Made by a program: the position numbers and the translations under genes | The notes under the pieces: generated by a model | Databases searched by the model: none | Told to the model about the DNA's origin: nothing | Seen by the model: the letters and a program-made list of their open reading frames with translations, nothing else | Shown here: one piece after another, positions 59,094 through 64,000 of the stretch | Position numbering within the stretch: position 1 is the first letter of the stretch | Layout: the number at the start of each line of letters is the position of its first letter | Assembly: GCF_014204915.1 (NCBI RefSeq) | Contig: NZ_JACHMH010000001.1 | Coordinates: 7,031,501 to 7,095,500, forward strand | Direction of reading: 5' to 3' | DNA from: Crossiella cryophila | GTDB lineage: Bacteria > Actinomycetota > Actinomycetes > Mycobacteriales > Pseudonocardiaceae | Length of the DNA stretch: 64,000 nucleotides

Positions 59094-59470
59094 GATCCCC
59101 CCTGGGCATCACCGGCGACGTCCACCGAGAAGTCGCCGCCGCAGCCGGGGCAGCTCACCGCGACCTCGGTGTGCCCGTCCTGGTTGATCCGGCGGTACAG
59201 GTCCTGCAGGAAGGCCAGGTCCGAGGCGAACAGACCCTCCACCACGAAGGTGTCCACTGCGGACAGTGCGCCGAGCCGGGTCACCGTGCGCTCCAGCAAC
59301 AGCACGGTCAGGTAGGCCGGGTTCTGCCGCACCCGCGGATCGGTCTGCGGGGCCAGCTCGTCCCGCGCGGTGGCCAGTCGCATCACGCCCTCGCGGTGGG
59401 TGGCGCCCGAATCGTCCACATAGCCGCGCGGCAGGGTGAACGGGTACTCGGTGCGCAGCGCCGCACTCAT
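59090..59470 (-). CDS. Phage tail assembly-type protein with zinc-knuckle tail
   Basis: A 126-residue protein: TEYPFTLPRGYVDDSGATHR, EGVMRLATARDELAPQTDPR and LFASDLAFLQDLYRRINQDG, ending in a CPGCGG knuckle. It matches the short phage tail assembly proteins found directly behind the tube gene in CIS loci; probably a chaperone for tube or sheath. ATG 59470 overlaps the stop of the tube gene by four bases. Confidence 0.8.
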   Translation of the reverse strand: MSAALRTEYPFTLPRGYVDDSGATHREGVMRLATARDELAPQTDPRVRQNPAYLTVLLLERTVTRLGALSAVDTFVVEGLFASDLAFLQDLYRRINQDGHTEVAVSCPGCGGDFSVDVAGDAQGGS

Positions 59471-59925
59471 GGCGCCACCCGCTGGATGTGTTCGCAGACA
59501 ATGGTGACCGACTCGGTGAGCACGTCGTTGGAACCGGCCCGCAGCGCGCCGATCTCCAGCTTGGCCGGCCAGGCGTTCTCCAGGTAGTAGCGGGCGACCG
59601 GCTGGCCGTCGAAGTTGTACATCACCAGCGAGCAGCTTTTGCGGGCGGCCACGATGTTGCCGGTGAGCACGGCCTCGTGCCAGGCCCACAGCTGCATGCC
59701 GCCGGTCTTGCCGCGCTTGAGGATCACCGTCGGCGGCTTCTTGGTGCCGGGCAGCTTCTTGAAGCCGACCTCGCGGTCGGAGGAGTACATGTAGTCCACC
59801 GGTTCCACCGAGGTGGTGATGCCGGTCAGCTCGGTGAAGCAGGCCAGTTCATAGCCGTCCACCGTGATGGAGAAGCGCGCCGCGGTCAGCGCGTCCTGGT
59901 TCTGGTTCGGGCCGAGTCCCATCAT
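59467..59925 (-). CDS. cis1: Inner tube protein (Cis1, gp19-like)
   Basis: A 152-residue Hcp/gp19-type tube subunit: ARFSITVDGYELACFTELTG, YMYSSDREVGFKKLPGTKKP, LKRGKTGGMQLWAWHEAVL and LTESVTIVCEHIQRV. It follows the sheath gene by 11 bases, the canonical order, and polymerises into the tube that is driven into the target. Tandem ATGs at 59925 and 59922; GGGAG lies upstream. Confidence 0.9.
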   Translation of the reverse strand: MMGLGPNQNQDALTAARFSITVDGYELACFTELTGITTSVEPVDYMYSSDREVGFKKLPGTKKPPTVILKRGKTGGMQLWAWHEAVLTGNIVAARKSCSLVMYNFDGQPVARYYLENAWPAKLEIGALRAGSNDVLTESVTIVCEHIQRVAP

Positions 59926-59936
59926 CGTCGTTCTCC

Positions 59937-61436
59937 CTACTCCTCAAGCCCGGCGCCCTCGGCGTACTGCGAGATGCGGAACACCACGAACTCGGCTGGT
60001 TTGACCGGGGCGATGCCGATCTCCACGGTGAGCACGCCGTTGTCCCGGCTCTCCTGCGGGTTGTTCTCCTCATCGCACTTGACGTAGAAGGATTCCCCCG
60101 GCGTGCGGCCGAACAGCGCACCGTCCCGCCAGACCCCGCGCAGGAACATGGTGATGGTGCGTTTCACCGAGTCCCACAGCTTCGGGTCGTTGGGCTCGAA
60201 CACCACCCAGTTGGTGCCCTGCAGGATGGACTTCTCCACGTAGTTGAACAGCCTGCGCACGTTGAGGTAACGCCATTCCGGATCGCTGGACAGCGTGCGC
60301 GCGCCCCACACCCGGATGCCCTGGCCGGGGAAGGACCGTAGACAGTTGAGCCCGATCGGGTTGAGCAGATCGTGTTCGCCCTTGGTGATGGCCAGTTCCA
60401 GCGCGACCACGCCGCGCAGTTGTTCGTTGGCCGGGGCCTTGTGCACGCCACGAGTGGCGTCGTTGCGTGCCCACACCCCGGCCAGGTGCCCGCCCGGCGG
60501 GATCTCCTTGGTACGCCCGGACAACGGGTCTATCACCTTGATCCACGGCCAGTACAGCGCCGCGTACTTCGAGTCGTAGCCGGCGAACTCGGTGCGCCAC
60601 TGCTTGACCTGCTGGGCGTTGAGCCCGGCCGGGCTGTCCAGCACGGCCACCCGGTCGGCCATCAGCTCGCAGTGCGCGATCATGGCCAGCTGCACGGCTT
60701 TCACGCCCTCCTCGTCGAGCAGCCCACGCTGGTGCGCGGCCATCAGGTCGGGCACGCACAGCATGGTCACGTCGTCCACCGCCTCCAGCCCGGCGAACCC
60801 GGTGCGGTCGGCCGCGTCGCCGACGTAGTCCCGCGCCGACACCGCGGGCGCCGCGGCCCGCACTGCCAGGGCCACCTCCGCGCCCTTGACCGGCACGACG
60901 AGCTGTTCGTCCTGGAGTTCTTGCACCGCAACGAGTTTGGACCGCCGCAGCGCGGTGACCACATAACCGGGTCCGGGGCGCACGCTGAGGTTGTCGTGGG
61001 TCTCCTCGACCTTGCCCGCCTTCTTCACCACCAGCTTGAAGCTGTCCTCGCCGCCCTTGCCGGACTCCTGCACCGACACCGAGATCTCCGCGTCCACCCC
61101 CGGCAACGCCTGCAACCGCAACGGTGGCGCGCCCGGCCCGGCGGGCAGTTCGGCCACCGCGGCACCGCGTTCGGCACCGCCGATGCGCACCACATAGGCC
61201 CGGCCGCCGCCGTTGAGGAAGTAGCCGTACACCGAGTGCGCGAGGTAGGAGCCCTCGACGAAGCCGCCGAAGGTCTGGCTGAACTGGGTCCAGTTGGTCA
61301 CCAGCACGGGCTGGTCGATCGGTCCCTGCTCGGCGAACCCGAGGAAGGCGGCCACCGCGGTGCCGACGCCCTCGATCGGCTTCGACCCCGAGGACACCTC
61401 CTCGACGTACACCCCTGGTGACAGGTAGTTCGGCAT
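59937..61436 (-). CDS. cis2: Contractile sheath protein (Cis2)
   Basis: A 499-residue tail sheath protein. The N-terminal linker strand is YLSPGVYVEEVSSGSKPIEG, followed by AAFLGFAEQGPIDQPVLV and YGYFLNGGGRAYVVRIG. The conserved C-terminal domain contains IRVWGARTLSSDPEWRYLNV, VEKSILQGTNWVVFEPND and FRISQYAEGAGL. It is the first gene of the minus-strand CIS operon. ATG 61436 with AGGAGG six bases upstream. A GGACCG-GG-CGGTCC palindrome (61453-61466) stands just upstream and could be a control site. Confidence 0.95.
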   Translation of the reverse strand: MPNYLSPGVYVEEVSSGSKPIEGVGTAVAAFLGFAEQGPIDQPVLVTNWTQFSQTFGGFVEGSYLAHSVYGYFLNGGGRAYVVRIGGAERGAAVAELPAGPGAPPLRLQALPGVDAEISVSVQESGKGGEDSFKLVVKKAGKVEETHDNLSVRPGPGYVVTALRRSKLVAVQELQDEQLVVPVKGAEVALAVRAAAPAVSARDYVGDAADRTGFAGLEAVDDVTMLCVPDLMAAHQRGLLDEEGVKAVQLAMIAHCELMADRVAVLDSPAGLNAQQVKQWRTEFAGYDSKYAALYWPWIKVIDPLSGRTKEIPPGGHLAGVWARNDATRGVHKAPANEQLRGVVALELAITKGEHDLLNPIGLNCLRSFPGQGIRVWGARTLSSDPEWRYLNVRRLFNYVEKSILQGTNWVVFEPNDPKLWDSVKRTITMFLRGVWRDGALFGRTPGESFYVKCDEENNPQESRDNGVLTVEIGIAPVKPAEFVVFRISQYAEGAGLEE

Positions 61437-61452
61437 TGGTCCTCCTGGTTGT

Positions 61453-61466
61453 GGACCGGGCGGTCC
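61453..61466. promoter_or_regulatory. Palindrome upstream of the sheath gene
   Basis: GGACCG, two bases, CGGTCC, lying 17 bases before the sheath ATG in the 160-base spacer that separates the two divergent CIS transcripts. It could be a regulator site. GC-rich palindromes also arise by chance here. Confidence 0.25.
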
Positions 61467-61596
61467 GTCCGAGCATCACAGCGCGGGACCCACCCGCTCA
61501 GGTGCTGTTCAGCCCGCCACCCGGGCAACCCGCCCTGCCTGTTCGGGCACCGCGCACCGCCCACCCGGCGGCGGCGCACGCGCCCAGACTCGCGGT

Positions 61597-62136
61597 GTGA
61601 TCACCGATGTCGACCAGGCCGTGCGGGCCGTACTGACCGAGGCCCTGGGCGGCACGGCCCTGGTGGAGTTCGCCCTGCCCACGGACCCGCCCGAAGACCC
61701 GGTGCTCGCACTGCTGCTGCGCGACATCCGGGCCGAGGCCGGCGGCTCGGACTGGACCGACATCCGTGACGAGACCGGCCGGGTGGTGGGCAGGCGGCCT
61801 CCGGTGCGCCGATTCCGCCTAACCTACCTGCTGTGCGCCCAAGCCCGGGAGCCCGAACAGGAGCACCGGCTGTTGGAGATCGCGCTGCGCACCCTCACCG
61901 CGCACCCGACCCTCGCCATCCCCGCCCTGCCCGCCCAACCCGCCACCCTGGACGTGGGTGTGCCGGTGGACGGCCCGCTGCCCGGTATCGGCCTTGCGGT
62001 CACCGGCCCGCTGGTGCCGGATGTGCTGACCGCACTGGAATCGCCAGTCGAATCCCTGGACCTGGGCACCGGCGGACCCGCCACCAGGGCCGTGCATCCG
62101 GGCCCGACCCGGTGGCGGCAGGTCAGGTTCAGATGA
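61597..62136 (+). CDS. cis16: Pvc16/DUF4255-like tail terminator protein (Cis16)
   Basis: A 179-residue protein opening ITDVDQAVRAVLTEALGGTA, with FRLTYLLCAQAREPEQEHRLL and LRTLTAHPTLAIPAL. This is the Pvc16 N-terminal/DUF4255 family whose hexamer caps the distal end of the tube and sheath. The GTG start at 61597 is divergent from the sheath gene. Its last eight bases overlap the convergent regulator gene. Confidence 0.83.
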   Translation: MITDVDQAVRAVLTEALGGTALVEFALPTDPPEDPVLALLLRDIRAEAGGSDWTDIRDETGRVVGRRPPVRRFRLTYLLCAQAREPEQEHRLLEIALRTLTAHPTLAIPALPAQPATLDVGVPVDGPLPGIGLAVTGPLVPDVLTALESPVESLDLGTGGPATRAVHPGPTRWRQVRFR

Positions 62137-62755
62137 GGCCCTCGCGCATGGCGTAGGCCACCGCGTGCGACCGGTTCTTCAGGTGGAACCGCGAGGTGAC
62201 GTCGTGCAGCACGTTCTTCACCGTGCGCTCCGAATAGGACAGTCGAGCCGCGATGTCCTTGGTCTCCAGGCCCTGCGACACCAGCCGCAGCACCTCGGCC
62301 TCCCGCCGGGACAACCCGGTGAACCCCGCGCCGTGCGGGGACAGCAGGTTCCGCTGCATCCGGGCCACCTGCTTGAGCAACCGGGCCAGCATCTCCGGCG
62401 GCAACGCGGCCTCACCCCGCGCCGCCCGCCCGACCACGTCCGCCAGCCGTTCCGCCCCCGCCTCGGCCCGCCGCAGCACCGCGCACACCCCGAGGTCCAC
62501 CGCGGCAGGCAGGTCCACACTGTCCACTTTGGACAACACCAGCACCACCCGCCGGCACCCCCTGCCGTGCAGCCTGCGCAGCCCGGCCGTGACCTCCTCG
62601 TCCATCACCTCGGCGGCGACCACCCCCACCACCTCGGGATCGATCGCGGCCTGCTCGACCACCAGCAGCCCCGGCTGACCGCGCAACGCCGCGGCCAGTC
62701 CGGTGCGCAGGATCGGGTCGGACGCGTGCACGCACACGGGGATCCGGCCGGTCAT
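62129..62755 (-). CDS. LuxR-type regulator with degenerate receiver domain
   Basis: A 208-residue protein. The N-terminal 125 residues have a receiver-like start (PVCVHASDPILRTGLAAAL) but the usual phospho-acceptor position reads AAEVMDE, so phosphorylation is doubtful. The C-terminal LuxR HTH is LSRREAEVLRLVSQGLETKD and YSERTVKNVLHDVTSRFHLKN. CIS loci of streptomycetes carry a regulator of this type beside the structural genes, so it is probably the local activator. ATG 62755 with AGGAGG nine bases upstream; GTG 62761 is possible. Confidence 0.82.
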   Translation of the reverse strand: MTGRIPVCVHASDPILRTGLAAALRGQPGLLVVEQAAIDPEVVGVVAAEVMDEEVTAGLRRLHGRGCRRVVLVLSKVDSVDLPAAVDLGVCAVLRRAEAGAERLADVVGRAARGEAALPPEMLARLLKQVARMQRNLLSPHGAGFTGLSRREAEVLRLVSQGLETKDIAARLSYSERTVKNVLHDVTSRFHLKNRSHAVAYAMREGLI

Positions 62756-62898
62756 GGTCACCCACCTCCTCGGGAGTTCCTCCCCAGGAATGCTCCCGGC
62801 CCGGCACGCGCAGGTCCCTGGGGTCAGACCCCAGGCGAATCCCTAGTCTTGCCCGCACGGGCAACTCGGCGGGTGCCCCGCGTTTCCCCCGGAAAAGA

Positions 62899-62936
62899 CC
62901 GCGTCGGGGTGGCCGAATTCCGCCACCCCGACGCGG
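62899..62936 (-). terminator. Perfect 15-bp stem terminator after the metalloprotease gene
   Basis: CCGCGTCGGGGTGGC, an eight-base loop, and the exact complement to 62936. Read on the minus strand it begins 17 bases after the protease stop and is followed by TCTTTTCC, a usable T-run. Confidence 0.78.
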
Positions 62937-62952
62937 ACCTATTTGTGCCGCG

Positions 62953-63498
62953 CTATCCGCACATGGACGGCGCCATCACCTCCTGCGCACTGCCCCAGCC
63001 CGCGCACCGGAAACCGGAGTGCCCGAACCAGTTGTGCCCGAATTCGTGCGCGGCCAGCAGCGCGCCGTCCCGGACCCCGCGCATGAACAGCGCGATCCGC
63101 TGCCCACTGCCCCAGTTGCAGCCGACCACGTTGGAGCCGCCGCCGCAGCCGGTGATGTAGCTGTTGGTGCACTGCACCGGCGTGCCGGCACCCTCGGTCA
63201 GCCCGGCCCACGCGGCCGCGCCCCGCCTGATCGCCGCCGCGTACGGCTGACACGAGGCGGTGATGTGGTAGCTGCGCCTGCTGGGCACCGGCCATGCCTG
63301 GACACCAAGTGGCTCCGCCGCGGTGTCACGCTGTCCAGGCTCGATGCTGATGACCGAGGTCGGGTGCCCCAGCGCGGCCGCCACCGGGGCCGACTCGGCG
63401 CTGACCATGACGCCCGCCTGGGTGACCGGCCCCAGTAACGCCATCGCCGAGACCGCGGCGGCTATCAACCCATATCGCATGAAGAGACTTCTGATCAT
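62953..63498 (-). CDS. Secreted snapalysin-like zinc metalloprotease
   Basis: A 181-residue protein with a Sec signal (MRYGLIAAAVSAMALLGPVTQA). The active-site motif is LLAAHEFGHNWFGHSGFRC (HExxHxxxGH-type), and VMAPSMCG provides a Met-turn-like end. Cys pairs (ASCQP, VQCTN, TGCGG, GCNWG, FRC, MCG) suggest disulfides. Size and order fit the small snapalysin (M7) family of actinomycetes, although the HExxHxxGxxH/D spacing is not exact. ATG 63498 with GAGG upstream. It lies between the regulator and PAAR genes of the CIS, but its own signal peptide argues that it is secreted independently. Confidence 0.75.
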   Translation of the reverse strand: MIRSLFMRYGLIAAAVSAMALLGPVTQAGVMVSAESAPVAAALGHPTSVISIEPGQRDTAAEPLGVQAWPVPSRRSYHITASCQPYAAAIRRGAAAWAGLTEGAGTPVQCTNSYITGCGGGSNVVGCNWGSGQRIALFMRGVRDGALLAAHEFGHNWFGHSGFRCAGWGSAQEVMAPSMCG

Positions 63499-63610
63499 TG
63501 TCAAGTCCTCACTCGCAGGGAAGTAAGTGCAGGGACCTGGAAGCCTCCAACAGCGATCCCGGAGCGTCCACCCGCGAAAAGTCGGAAGTATTTCGACGAG
63601 TAATCCGGAT

Positions 63611-64000
63611 TCAACCTCCGGTCAGTACCGTGCCGGTGGCCACGATCTGCCCGGTCGGCGCCGGCGCCGGGTCGTTGCAGGTCTGCACCCGGTCCCCGGA
63701 GCGGGCCACCGGCTTCCCCCCGGCGAGCACGGTCGCACTGCCCAGCAGGACCACCCCGCGGTTGGTCGGCTGGTTGGCGAAGCTGCCGTTGGGCGGGGTG
63801 TGCGGCGGGTTGTTGGTCGCCTCGCTGCCCACGGTGGCGATCGGCCGGCCGCCAACGAGCACCGTGGCGCAGCAACCGCCGGTGATGGTTCCGTTGAACG
63901 GCAAGGACATCGGGGTCGGCACCGGACCGCCGGCCGAGGGCACCAGGACCACGTGCACGTCTACGCCGACCACCCGGTCGCCGAGCTTCGCCACTGGCAT
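63611..64000 (-). CDS. cis10: PAAR-like spike tip protein (Cis10)
   Basis: A 129-residue protein with PAAR-like repeats: PVAKLGDRVVGVDVHVVL, TITGGCCATVLVGGRPIATV and GSATVLAGGKPVARSGDRVQ, plus a CC and a Cys that could bind the tip metal. It caps the VgrG-like spike. The ATG at 64000 is the last base of the window, so an upstream start cannot be excluded. The stop is 113 bases from the protease start. Confidence 0.85.
   Translation of the reverse strand: MPVAKLGDRVVGVDVHVVLVPSAGGPVPTPMSLPFNGTITGGCCATVLVGGRPIATVGSEATNNPPHTPPNGSFANQPTNRGVVLLGSATVLAGGKPVARSGDRVQTCNDPAPAPTGQIVATGTVLTGG

Noticed and set aside
49108-64000. Possibility that the tail genes are a prophage
   Set aside because: No capsid, portal, terminase, integrase, lysis gene or attachment repeats were seen, while DUF4157, DUF6760-like, LysM-hub and Pvc16-like genes are CIS-specific.

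Overview
The window reads as chromosomal DNA of a high-GC actinomycete. GC is very high with strong G/C bias at third codon positions, GTG starts are frequent, and the gene families are actinobacterial: SARP/AfsR and LAL regulators, an ECF41 sigma factor, MEDS-type and Rrf2 regulators, a secreted ALF-repeat polymorphic toxin, and an actinobacterial contractile injection system (CIS). A recurring DNA palindrome (TCCAC[A/T]GTGGAC) and the gene set fit the order Pseudonocardiales. The genus cannot be fixed from sequence alone.

Layout. 0-4.4 kb: a TolB-like lipoprotein/secreted protein cut by the left edge, an MFS exporter, a secreted purple-acid-type phosphatase with a three-unit PHO-box-like array upstream, and the remains of a zinc-binding dehydrogenase. 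4.4-13.7 kb: a redox/stress block with an orphan SdhA/FrdA flavoprotein, an NAD-binding epimerase-like SDR, an NDH-2-like flavoprotein, an Rrf2 regulator, a cupin, ECF41 sigma factor SigJ, a MEDS-HATPase regulator, an SRPBCC protein, a CDGSH protein and a haem-oxygenase-like diiron protein. Two near-identical promoters of the ECF41 type (TGTCACA-N16-CGTC) stand in front of the SDR and the NDH-2 gene, so the block looks like a SigJ regulon. 13.9-22.1 kb: an acyltransferase, an AfsR-type regulator, a glycosyltransferase, a two-component system and a secreted SnoaL-like protein. 22.2-26.2 kb: an operon of a hypothetical protein, a large beta-propeller and a cytochrome P450. 26.4-31.9 kb: secreted proteins including a 1172-residue polymorphic toxin with its likely immunity protein. 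31.9-44 kb: a secreted peptidase, an AlkZ-like protein, a small conserved protein, a TetX-like monooxygenase plus ABC exporter with a divergent TetR regulator, and two very large STAND ATPase regulators.

44.2-64 kb is the most distinctive region: an extracellular/cytoplasmic contractile injection system (phage-tail-like) locus. One tight minus-strand operon (61436 down to 49108) encodes sheath, inner tube, a tail assembly protein, a 52-residue DUF6760-like protein that starts with CTG, an eCIS-core DUF4157 protein (HELTH), two further gp19-fold tube/adaptor proteins, a LysM hub protein, a VgrG-like spike, gp25, a gp6/J baseplate protein, a gpI-like tail protein and a membrane zinc-ribbon protein. 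Divergent or flanking genes give a Pvc16-like terminator protein, a LuxR-type regulator, a secreted snapalysin-like metalloprotease and a PAAR-like tip. On the other flank are membrane/surface accessories (COG1470-like and TolB/ASPM-like proteins) and a candidate Stv-like cargo protein. No capsid, portal, terminase, integrase or lysis gene is present, so this is a CIS and not a prophage. The AAA ATPase and tape-measure genes expected of such a system are not in the window and probably lie beyond position 64000.

No RNA gene, CRISPR array, insertion sequence or replication origin was recognised. Apart from the pseudogene region at 3.9-4.4 kb there is no gene-free stretch above about 300 bases.
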